Source: an uncultured Neglectibacter sp.
Lineage (GTDB): Bacteria > Bacillota > Clostridia > Oscillospirales > Acutalibacteraceae
Direction: 5' to 3'
NCBI GenBank assembly: GCA_947647615.1
Contig: CANSKS010000002.1
Location: 1 to 64,000, forward strand
Length of the DNA: 64,000 nucleotides
The notes beneath the pieces were generated by a model. The model searched no databases. It worked only from the letters and a program-made list of their open reading frames with translations, and had not been told where the DNA came from. Positions within the stretch are counted from its first letter, which is position 1. Every line of letters starts with the position of its first letter. This document shows positions 57,122 through 64,000 of the stretch, in pieces. Made by a program: the position numbers and the translations under genes.

Positions 57122-58330
57122 TTAGAACAAATTCAGACACCAGAAGGGCTTCCGGTAAAAGACATTCCGGAAGGGGGCGCTGCTGTTGTGCAGGGTTACC
57201 TGAGGCATCCAGGGAAGCTCTTCCCCGTCCCGGGCGCCGGAAAGAAGCGCGGAAAGGTCTTGAATGCCCAGAGTGATGTGGGGGGCTTCCTCGGTTTTTT
57301 CTACCTGGTTTTCTTTTCCGGGGGCGAAGCTCAGCTTCCAAACGCCCCGGTTTTGTTCCAACATGGGATCGCTTACTTCCAGGATCAAGGTTCCTTCGCC
57401 TTGGCAGCGACAGCAGGAAAGGACCTTTTCCAGGTGGACGATCCGCACCATGCCGTTGGGGAAGGCGCGGCACTGACTTTGGGTCATTTCCGGCAGCAGG
57501 GAAAGGATGTTCAGGGTGCCGGGCACCGTAAAGCGGATGGAGCGGTAGTAGGCAGGAAAGGCGTTTTTCACAAAGCGGAAAAGGGCCTGCAGGGAACGAG
57601 CGTCGGAAAAGAGCAGGTTGTTGCGCATTGGGAACTCCAGGGTGCAGTCTAAAATTTCATCCTTTCCGTGGCAGATCAGAAAAGAGCGGGGAGCTCCCGT
57701 TTCGTCCCGCCAAAGGAAGATGTACCGCCGTTGGGCCATGATGTTTTCCTTTAACCCGGCATCGTATTCGGTGCGCAGGCAGGAAAAATTGAGATGTTCG
57801 GTGTAGTTTTCATAAACCTCCAGCAGGGGGGAAAGGTCGTCTTCGGAAAACAGCTCCTCTACTGTGCCCCCCACATCCGGCAAATTTAGGGAGGCAATGG
57901 GCACAGTCCAGGTTTGCAAAAGCCCGCCGTTTTCATAGCCGAACTGTCGGTAAAAGGCCGTACTGAAAGGATAGAGGAAAGAAAAGCCGTAGCCGTTTTC
58001 ATACATGCTTTCCAAAGCCTTTTGCATACAGGCCCGCACGCCTCCCTGGCGGCGGTAAGGAGGCAGGGTAGCCACGCCCCCTACGCCGCCCATGGGCAAA
58101 ACAGAACCGTCAAACCTCGCCTGGTAGGTGGAGACGTCAAAGGAGCTGTAAAGGGTACTGCCGTCGTCGGAATAGGCGCCCCAGGTTTCTGTGGGAGGGC
58201 CCTTTTGAGGCTCTTCCGGTTTTTTCAGCGCTTCCCGTTCTTTTTCCGGGTCGAAGAACCCCTGGAAGGCCACGGCAGCAGCCCGGTTGGCGTAAAAGCG
58301 TTCTTGCCGGTCTAATTTTTTTACTTGCAT
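57122..58330 (-). CDS. Eis-like GNAT acetyltransferase with SCP2-type C-terminus
   Basis: A 402-residue protein of the Eis/GNAT_9 type. The N-terminal GNAT domain has MGGVGGVATLPPYRRQGGVR (acetyl-CoA loop) and FLYPFSTAFYRQFGYENGG, the hallmark of the Eis family. A second GNAT-like domain follows. The last 110 residues (about 290-402) look like an SCP2 sterol-carrier fold. Eis proteins can acetylate aminoglycosides and protein lysines; the role here is unknown. The gene is in series with the hydrolase and GNAT genes downstream. Confidence 0.88.
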   Translation of the reverse strand: MQVKKLDRQERFYANRAAAVAFQGFFDPEKEREALKKPEEPQKGPPTETWGAYSDDGSTLYSSFDVSTYQARFDGSVLPMGGVGGVATLPPYRRQGGVRACMQKALESMYENGYGFSFLYPFSTAFYRQFGYENGGLLQTWTVPIASLNLPDVGGTVEELFSEDDLSPLLEVYENYTEHLNFSCLRTEYDAGLKENIMAQRRYIFLWRDETGAPRSFLICHGKDEILDCTLEFPMRNNLLFSDARSLQALFRFVKNAFPAYYRSIRFTVPGTLNILSLLPEMTQSQCRAFPNGMVRIVHLEKVLSCCRCQGEGTLILEVSDPMLEQNRGVWKLSFAPGKENQVEKTEEAPHITLGIQDLSALLSGARDGEELPWMPQVTLHNSSAPFRNVFYRKPFWCLNLF

Positions 58331-58362
58331 TTTTTATCCCTGCCTTTTTTCAAATTCTTATT

Positions 58363-59040
58363 TTAAAGTTCGGAAGTGGCCACAGCCAGCAGCTCCCCGG
58401 CGTTTTTCACCAGGTATTTCGCCCCATTTTCCAAAAGCTCCTCCTTGGAGCGGAACCCCCAGAGCACGCCGCAGGGGTCCATGCCCCCGTTGAGCCCTGT
58501 TTGCATGTCCACCCCGCTGTCGCCCACATACAAAATTTCCCGGGGAGAAAGCCGGAACCCGGCGGCCATGTCCAGCACCGCCTGGGGGTTTGGCTTTTTC
58601 GGCACATCGGGCAGCTGGCCCTGGACCCTGTGGAACAGGCCGCCGTAAAGCTTTTCCACGATAAACCGGGTCATATTGTCCGGCTTATTGGAAAGCACTC
58701 CCAACATAAAACCCATTTCCTTCAATTGGGAAATCAGCTGGGGGAGGCCGTCGTAAGCTGTTACCAGCTTCATGGGGTCGCTTTCGTAGAGCCTGTCATA
58801 TTCCCGGCGGAAGGCCAAAAGCTCTTCCGGGGAAAGGCTTGCCCCTACAGCGGAAAGCATGCGCTGCATGAGCACGTCGGCCCCATTGCCCACCAGAGTC
58901 CGGTAATTTTCCGGCGCAATGGTGGAAAAGCCAAAAGCCTTTAGGGCAGTGTTTCCAAAATGTGCAATAGAATATAAAGTGTTGGCCAGGGTGCCGTCCA
59001 AGTCGAAAATACAAGCCCGGTAGCCTAAGTGTTTTTCCAT
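58363..59040 (-). CDS. HAD family hydrolase, phosphoglycolate phosphatase-like
   Basis: A 225-residue HAD phosphatase. Motif I is ACIFDLDGTLANT, motif II is LGVLSNKP, the Lys lies in PDVPKKPNPQAVLDMA and motif III is ILYVGDSGVDMQTG. A helical cap (about 20-90) gives it the phosphoglycolate-phosphatase-like C1 type. The start is ATG at 59040 because a perfect -10 at 59081-59086 lies inside the longer frame. It reads divergently from the malic enzyme gene. Confidence 0.92.
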   Translation of the reverse strand: MEKHLGYRACIFDLDGTLANTLYSIAHFGNTALKAFGFSTIAPENYRTLVGNGADVLMQRMLSAVGASLSPEELLAFRREYDRLYESDPMKLVTAYDGLPQLISQLKEMGFMLGVLSNKPDNMTRFIVEKLYGGLFHRVQGQLPDVPKKPNPQAVLDMAAGFRLSPREILYVGDSGVDMQTGLNGGMDPCGVLWGFRSKEELLENGAKYLVKNAGELLAVATSEL

Positions 59041-59080
59041 AAAGCAGGCCGCCTCTTTCTTTACAAAATAAATTAAGCCC

Positions 59081-59109
59081 ATTATAAGGGGTATTGCCAA
59101 AAACCGCAA
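59081..59109 (-). promoter_or_regulatory. Promoter of the HAD hydrolase gene
   Basis: On the minus strand TTGCGG (59109-59104) and TATAAT (59086-59081) are 17 bases apart. Confidence 0.75.
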
Positions 59110-59119
59110 GTGCGGAATC

Positions 59120-59148
59120 TTGATTAAAGAAAGTAGTGGTGCTATAAT
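59120..59148 (+). promoter_or_regulatory. Promoter of the malic enzyme operon
   Basis: TTGATT (59120-59125) and TATAAT (59143-59148) are 17 bases apart. It stands back to back with the HAD promoter. Confidence 0.75.
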
Positions 59149-59229
59149 CGGCATGGTAAATTCCCTCCGGCCGGTAAAACCTGGGGGGAGTTTGAGAAAA
59201 GAGATAAGACAAAAAAGGAGGCCGCGGTT

Positions 59230-60432
59230 TTGGATTATTCACAAAAAGCGTTACAAATGCACAGGCAGTGGCAGGGGAAAATTCGGGTGAATACGGTTTG
59301 CCCTTTGGGAAATAAAGACGACCTTTCCGTGGCCTATACCCCCGGGGTGGCCGCGCCCTGCTTGGAGATTGCGAAGGACACAGAAAAATCCTATGACTAT
59401 ACCCGCCGGGGGAACCTGGTGGCGGTGGTGACCGACGGCACTGCCGTGCTGGGGCTGGGAGATATTGGCCCAGAGGCCGGTATGCCTGTGATGGAAGGAA
59501 AATGCGCCCTGTTCCAGGCCTTTGCCGGAATTGATGCGTTCCCCCTTTGCATCCGTTCGAAAGAGGTGGACGAGATTGTCCGCACCGTGGAGCTTTTGGC
59601 AGGCTCCTTCGGCGGCATCAATCTGGAAGACATCGCTGCCCCCCGCTGCTTTGAAATAGAGCGCAAGCTCAAGGAGCGGCTGGATATCCCGGTATTTCAC
59701 GACGACCAGCATGGTACCGCGGTGGTGACGGTGTCCGCCATGCTCAACGCCCTGAAGGTGGTGGGGAAGGAGCTTTCCCAGGTTTCCGCGGTGGTGAACG
59801 GCGCCGGGGCGGCCGGGACGGCCTGCACTCGCCTGTTGATGGCCCTGGGCCTTAGGGACGTGGTGGTTTGCGACAAGGCGGGGGCGTTGTATGAGGGAAT
59901 GCCAGGGTTGACAGAGGCCCAGGCAGAACTGGCGAAGGCCACGAACCGTGAAAAAAAACAGGGAACCCTGGCCCAGGTGATTGGGGGGGCCGATGTGTTC
60001 CTGGGCTTTTCCGCCCCCAACTGCTTGACCGGCGAGATGGTGAAGGCCATGGGGAAGGACCCGGTGATATTTGCCTGCGCCAACCCCACCCCGGAGATCT
60101 TCCCGGAGGAGGCCTTGGCCGCAGGGGCCAGGGTAGTGGGAACCGGCCGTTCCGATTACCCCAACCAGATCAACAACGTGCTGGCCTTTCCCGGCATTTT
60201 TAGAGGCGCCTTAGATGTGAGGGCAAGAGAGATCAACGACGAGATGAAAGTGGCTGCGGCAAAGGCCATTGCCGGCCTGATTCCGGAAGAGGAGCTGCGG
60301 GAAGATCACATTATCCCCTCGGCTTTTTGCAAGGACGTAGTGCCCGCCGTAGCCAAAGCGGTGGCGGAAGCCGCCCAAAAGACAGGGATGGCCAGAAGAA
60401 ACGCGGCATCCAGGGAGGAGTCATTAACATGA
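59230..60432 (+). CDS. NAD(P)-dependent malic enzyme
   Basis: A 400-residue malate dehydrogenase (oxaloacetate-decarboxylating) that converts malate to pyruvate and CO2. Family segments are [77 protein letters not shown] and the nucleotide-binding [20 protein letters not shown]. The short bacterial form fits. The start is TTG at 59230, 7 bases after AGGAGG. It overlaps the following ECF transporter gene by 4 bases. Confidence 0.95.
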   Translation: MDYSQKALQMHRQWQGKIRVNTVCPLGNKDDLSVAYTPGVAAPCLEIAKDTEKSYDYTRRGNLVAVVTDGTAVLGLGDIGPEAGMPVMEGKCALFQAFAGIDAFPLCIRSKEVDEIVRTVELLAGSFGGINLEDIAAPRCFEIERKLKERLDIPVFHDDQHGTAVVTVSAMLNALKVVGKELSQVSAVVNGAGAAGTACTRLLMALGLRDVVVCDKAGALYEGMPGLTEAQAELAKATNREKKQGTLAQVIGGADVFLGFSAPNCLTGEMVKAMGKDPVIFACANPTPEIFPEEALAAGARVVGTGRSDYPNQINNVLAFPGIFRGALDVRAREINDEMKVAAAKAIAGLIPEEELREDHIIPSAFCKDVVPAVAKAVAEAAQKTGMARRNAASREESLT

Positions 60433-61022
60433 AAAACGGAACGAGAAATTATGGGTACCCGCCTTTCCGGGGAGTTTACCCCATTGCCGCGGCGGCTGTG
60501 TTCGCGGCCCTGGTTTTTGTGGCCAGTATCATTAGCGTACCGGTACCTGCGGCCTTTGGCATGACCCGCATCCACCTGGGGAATATTTTCTGTTTGCTTT
60601 CCGGGCTGATTTTGGGCCCCGTGGGCGGCGGCCTTGCAGCCGGCGTAGGCTCAGGCCTTTACGACATAATCGTCTACGGGGAGATCGCTTCCGCCCCCTT
60701 TACCATGGTTTTCAAATTCCTGCTGGCCTGTGTGTGCGGGCTGGTGGCCTACAGCGGGAACAGCCGGGGAGAAAGCCAAAAGAGAAACCTGTTGGGGGCT
60801 ATTTTGGGAAGCGTGACCTATATGGCCCTGTATTTGGGGAAGAGCTTTTTGGAGGGACTTTTGCTGGGCAGCCAGCTGGGCACGGTGCTGACTACCCTGC
60901 TCACAAAGTTTGTGACCTCCGGGATCAACGCGGGAATTGCTGTGGTGGTGGCGCTGCCTCTTTCTATAGTGCTGCGCGTGGCCTTGCAAAAAAGCGGTAT
61001 GGGGGAAAAGCTGTACCTGTAA
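60429..61022 (+). CDS. ECF transporter S component
   Basis: A 197-residue membrane protein with about six helices, typical of substrate-binding S components of energy-coupling-factor transporters. MTRIHLGNIFCLLSGLILGP and GGGLAAGVGSGLYDII are characteristic. S components bind vitamins or similar micronutrients and share one ECF module. No ATPase or T component lies nearby, so it would use a shared module encoded elsewhere. The substrate cannot be assigned. The ATGA overlap with the malic enzyme gene implies coupling. Confidence 0.88.
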   Translation: MKNGTRNYGYPPFRGVYPIAAAAVFAALVFVASIISVPVPAAFGMTRIHLGNIFCLLSGLILGPVGGGLAAGVGSGLYDIIVYGEIASAPFTMVFKFLLACVCGLVAYSGNSRGESQKRNLLGAILGSVTYMALYLGKSFLEGLLLGSQLGTVLTTLLTKFVTSGINAGIAVVVALPLSIVLRVALQKSGMGEKLYL

Positions 61023-61208
61023 ATTTGGCTTCTTTTTCATTTTTTATATTTTTAGAAAGGCGTTCATAAAAAGGATATTTATTAATCAGAAAAATCTCCA
61101 ATAGCCGTCACATGTTTTTCACAAATCGGGCCCATAATAAAAGCACAGTAAAGGAAACGGGAAGAAAACAAAGGACTTCCCCCCGATTTTACGAAAGGAA
61201 GACGGTTT

Positions 61209-62678
61209 ATGTATCAGCCTTATGGAAACAATCCTTATCATAACAACAACGAACAGCCTGTAGATCAAAAACAGGAAAACCAGACCTCCGGGGCTTACGG
61301 CAGTTCTTCTTATACCACGCAAACCTCCCAGGGACAAACCGCCCAGGGCGCTTCTTATTCTCCCAGCACCTGGAGCCAGGCCCAGCAGCCCAGGCCCTCT
61401 TACACCTGGAACACCCAGGGCGCTCAAACTCAGCCCACAGTTTCTTATTACGGAGGGGGCCAACCCCCCCAGAAGAAGAAAAAGAACGGCGGGAAGACGG
61501 CCTTGAAGGTTGTGGCGGCGGCTCTCTGCTGCGCGGTGGTCTCTTTAAGCTCTGTGGGCGTGTTCGCCATGATGATCCAAAACGGCATTGTGAACGTACA
61601 GAGCACCGGCGATTCCGGCAAGGCGGCCATCACTCTTTACAAGAAGGCCGAAAGCGAGACCAACCCGGAAAACGTGGTGGTGGCCGGAGCGGATATGACG
61701 CCCCAGGAGGTGGCGGAAAAGCTGATCCCCTCCGTGGTGTGCATCCAGAATTACCAGATCAGCCGGCAACAGCAGCAGGGCTTTTTCCTGGGCGGCTATA
61801 TGGAAGATAATTCCCAGTCCGCCCAGCCCACTCCCAGCGGCGAGGGTTCTGGTATTGTCTTGACGGAAGACGGCTACATTGTCACCAACCAGCATGTGAT
61901 AGACGGGGCCACCAGTTTAAAGGTGATCACCTCCGACGGCATGACCTATGAGGCCGAGTTGGTGGGGGAAGACACCCAAACCGATTTGGCGGTCATCAAG
62001 GTGAACACGGAAGATAAGCTTACCCCGGCAAGCTTCGGCTCTTCGGAGGACCTGCGGGTGGCGGATGAGGTGATGGCCATTGGCAACCCCGGCGGCCTGC
62101 AGCTGAGCTCCAGCGTGACCATTGGCTACGTTTCGGCCCTAAACCGCCAGGTGACCAACAGTGAAACCGGCTTTACCGTAGAGTGCATTCAAACCGATGC
62201 GGCCATTAACCCCGGCAATTCCGGCGGCGCTTTGGTAGACAGGAACGGCTATGTGGTGGGGATCAATTCCTCCAAAATCGTTTCTACCAGCTATGAAGGC
62301 TTGGGCTTCGCCATTCCTTCCGACACGGTACAGCCTATTGTTTCCGACCTGATCGAATATGGCTATGTAAAAGACAGGGCTATGCTGGGCGTTACCGGGT
62401 TATATATAGACCGCCTCACCGCCAGCTTTTACGGCCTTTCCCAGGGCTGGTGCATTGAAAAGGCCACCAGCGCCAACGCTCAAAAGGCGGGCCTCACCAT
62501 GTACGATGTGATCACCGCTATCGATGACGTGCAGGTCACCTCTGCCAATACCATCGCCTCTTATATTGCCAACAAAAAGCCTGGCGAAACGGTAATGTTG
62601 ACAGTGGTAAGAGCTTCCTCCGGCCAGACGGAGCAAATCGAACTGGCTCTTTCCGAAAACACCGGAGAATCTGACTAA
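61209..62678 (+). CDS. HtrA/DegP-type serine protease with PDZ domain
   Basis: A 489-residue membrane-anchored protease. A Gln/Asn/Ser-rich cytoplasmic N-terminus (1-95) precedes a KKKKNGGK stretch and one TM helix (about 100-120). The trypsin-like domain carries the triad His229 (TNQHVIDGA), Asp259 (TDLAVIKV) and Ser338 (NPGNSGGALV). A PDZ domain follows (about 390-485). It acts on the outer side of the membrane in protein quality control. ATG follows GAAAGGAAG. A strong terminator follows. Confidence 0.94.
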   Translation: MYQPYGNNPYHNNNEQPVDQKQENQTSGAYGSSSYTTQTSQGQTAQGASYSPSTWSQAQQPRPSYTWNTQGAQTQPTVSYYGGGQPPQKKKKNGGKTALKVVAAALCCAVVSLSSVGVFAMMIQNGIVNVQSTGDSGKAAITLYKKAESETNPENVVVAGADMTPQEVAEKLIPSVVCIQNYQISRQQQQGFFLGGYMEDNSQSAQPTPSGEGSGIVLTEDGYIVTNQHVIDGATSLKVITSDGMTYEAELVGEDTQTDLAVIKVNTEDKLTPASFGSSEDLRVADEVMAIGNPGGLQLSSSVTIGYVSALNRQVTNSETGFTVECIQTDAAINPGNSGGALVDRNGYVVGINSSKIVSTSYEGLGFAIPSDTVQPIVSDLIEYGYVKDRAMLGVTGLYIDRLTASFYGLSQGWCIEKATSANAQKAGLTMYDVITAIDDVQVTSANTIASYIANKKPGETVMLTVVRASSGQTEQIELALSENTGESD

Positions 62679-62717
62679 TTTCGAGTACAAGTTTATCTTT
62701 TTCATAAAATCTCCTTT

Positions 62718-62766
62718 TTCAAAGCAGAAGAGGCAGGGCATTTGCCCCGCCTCTTCTGCTTTCTTT
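62718..62766 (+). terminator. Terminator of the htrA-like gene
   Basis: AAGCAGAAGAGGC pairs with GCCTCTTCTGCTT, extended by GGGC/GCCC, followed by TCTTTAC. Confidence 0.88.
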
Positions 62767-63451
62767 ACAGCCAGAGTCTCTCTCTTTGCGGTGACTGAGG
62801 GGGCAGGTTACTTTCCCCTAGCTTCCCCGTGACGCAAAGGGAAGTTCCTGCCTTTCTTGAAAGCTCCTGCCCTTTGCGTTTTATTCTTCATTCCTCAAAG
62901 GGGCTTCGCCCCTTTTGAACCCCAAAAGCTTCGGATAGCTTACTTTAAATTTTGAGCGCACCCTCTCCGTCATGGCTTACTCCCAGGGCTCCCTTGTGTA
63001 AAGGGAGCTGTCAGCGAAGCTGACTGAGGGATTGTTTTCCCTGGGCTTTCCTTAAGCTTTCCCATTACGCAAAAGGGTGATTTCTGCCTTCGCACACCCT
63101 CTCCGTCACGGCTTACGCCGTGCCACCTCTCCCTGAAGGGAATGCTTTCCTGCGGAAAGCATAGGGCAAGCTGCCGCAATAAAATTTGCCAAAGCAGGGC
63201 TTGGGGCAGCAGCTTGGAGCAAAAAAGGCCAAAGGCCACCGGGTCGTTAGCGGTGGCCTTTGGCTCCCCTTGGGCCGTGTTCGGTAAAACATCGGTAAGG
63301 AGATCACTTTTGTTTTTTTACGTGCCCTTGGGGAATGAGGAAGAATCTAGGGGAAACGCCAGCGGCAGGTTTCACCCCGCCGGGCGGTTCCGGCAATCAT
63401 AAATTTTTTAGAAACGGCAAGCTTCTGAGAATCTCAACTTTTAAGAATCGT
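62767..63451. other. Repeat-bearing intergenic region
   Basis: No gene is supported. Two diverged copies of a composite repeat are present. GACTGAGGG followed by a C/T-rich arm and TGACGCAAAGGG lies at about 62793-62850, and a matching copy with TTACGCAAAAGGG lies at about 63021-63076. A second motif, ACCCTCTCCGTCAYGGCTTA, occurs at 62960-62979 and 63095-63115. Small perfect hairpins occur (GTCAGCGAAGCTGAC, CACGGCTTACGCCGTG). These look like dispersed intergenic repeats of clostridial genomes. Confidence 0.6.
63221..63264 (-). terminator. Terminator of the surface protein gene
   Basis: GCCAAAGGCCACC (63228-63240) pairs exactly with GGTGGCCTTTGGC (63252-63264); on the minus strand CTTTTTTGC follows. 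It lies about 190 bases past the stop at 63452. Confidence 0.8.
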
Positions 63452-64000
63452 TCAGGTTCCCGACGACGCATGAACAAATTCCACCTTAAAGGTAGTGTAG
63501 CTCATGGTGCCATCCGCCTTAGTCCAGCGATAAATGACCTGCCAGCTTTTTGCAGGAGTGATCAGTTGGAAGTCATCGCCATCTTTATTCACTGTAGCGA
63601 AGCCAAACCACTGCCCAATGGTTTTGATCTTTCCGTCTCCCTCTGTGACGTCAATGCCCTTCGCGTTCAGGGAGTCTTTTGTCACAGCACATTTCGCGCG
63701 CCAGGTAAGGCCGTTATCGGTGCTTCCGGTAAAGAAGCAAGTGCTGTCGATGTCGTTGGGAACATTGGAATTGACACGGATATATAGCCTGTCTTCGTGG
63801 TTCAAGGCGGCTTTCTCAGCTTCAGTTAATGCCTCATACTTTTCTTTGACATTTTCCGGAATCGTAATTGTCAAAGTCCCATTTTCTGCCTTAGCCGTAA
63901 TTTCCAATTTTCCGGCTACACCGGTTACAGACGCATTCACTCCTTCTGTGGCAGGAATGGCTTTTGTCCACTTTGCGGTGACTTCGGTATTCGCGGTGAT
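63452..64000 (-). CDS. C-terminal part of a surface protein (5' end outside the window)
   Basis: The minus-strand frame is open from the stop at 63452 to the window edge, 182 codons and probably much more. Near the edge it reads ITANTEVTAKWTKA, the end of an InlB B-repeat/Listeria-Bacteroides-type repeat. Then follow TAKAENGTLTITIPENVKEK, GSTDNGLTWRAKC and a C-terminal VIYRWTKADGTMSYTTFKVE. No membrane anchor or LPxTG is present at the end. It is probably a secreted or surface repeat protein of unknown function. Confidence 0.6.
   Translation of the reverse strand: MTANTEVTAKWTKAIPATEGVNASVTGVAGKLEITAKAENGTLTITIPENVKEKYEALTEAEKAALNHEDRLYIRVNSNVPNDIDSTCFFTGSTDNGLTWRAKCAVTKDSLNAKGIDVTEGDGKIKTIGQWFGFATVNKDGDDFQLITPAKSWQVIYRWTKADGTMSYTTFKVEFVHASSGT

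Overview
The window looks like the chromosome of a gut-type, strictly anaerobic Gram-positive bacterium of the class Clostridia, probably in the Oscillospirales (Ruminococcaceae/Acutalibacteraceae-like). This rests on moderately high GC coding sequence, strong AGGAGG ribosome sites with several TTG/GTG starts, two T-box leaders, an oxygen-sensitive class III ribonucleotide reductase, SLH-domain and LTA-synthase-like envelope proteins, and consensus sigma-A promoters. The species call is inference. No rRNA and no CRISPR array were seen; there are two tRNA genes (Val-CAC and Arg-ACG).

Layout. 0-3.3 kb (minus strand): cysE behind a cysteine-type T-box, an aldo/keto reductase and a LysR regulator. 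3.7-8.1 kb: tRNA-Val, a ThuA-like protein with a GH42 beta-galactosidase, and a divergent PRPP synthetase whose leader can form two mutually exclusive hairpins. 8.3-19.1 kb is an accessory stretch: tandem-HTH protein, MATE exporter, decayed mobC/relaxase genes, a chemoreceptor paired with an FMN-binding lipoprotein, a serine-recombinase scrap, two P-loop (zeta-toxin-like) proteins, an SLH amidase-like protein, a GH18 enzyme, and a broken integrase next to tRNA-Arg. 19.1-23.7 kb (minus): GH13 enzyme and glycogen phosphorylase for alpha-glucan breakdown.

24-34.4 kb is a cell-shape and division block: a ZapA protein with a long repeated coiled coil, a U32 peptidase, dut, mreBCD, PBP2, a MinD-like ATPase and mgsA. 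34.4-38.3 kb: T-box-controlled operon of a MazG-like protein, hisS and aspS. 38.3-42.3 kb: anaerobic ribonucleotide reductase under a predicted NrdR box, with surE and the activase nrdG. 42.3-44.8 kb: PQ-loop-like protein, DegV protein and an iron-sulfur aldo/keto reductase behind a MerR-type promoter. 45-50.5 kb: phosphoglycosyl transferase, TagA/WecG transferase, WecB epimerase and LTA-synthase-like enzyme, which together suggest a cell-wall polymer pathway. 50.5-61 kb: housekeeping and small-molecule enzymes (GNATs, cinA, Gfo/Idh oxidoreductase, gluQ, methyltransferase, hydrolase, HAD phosphatase, malic enzyme, ECF transporter S component). 61.2-64 kb: HtrA protease, intergenic repeats and the 3' part of a surface protein running off the edge.

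The most striking observation is the ribonucleotide reductase. The large nrdD frame stops just after its zinc-finger region, and the essential C-terminal glycyl-radical loop is encoded by a separate 63-codon gene with its own ribosome binding site and its own basic N-terminal extension. This looks like an evolved split enzyme rather than a sequencing frameshift.
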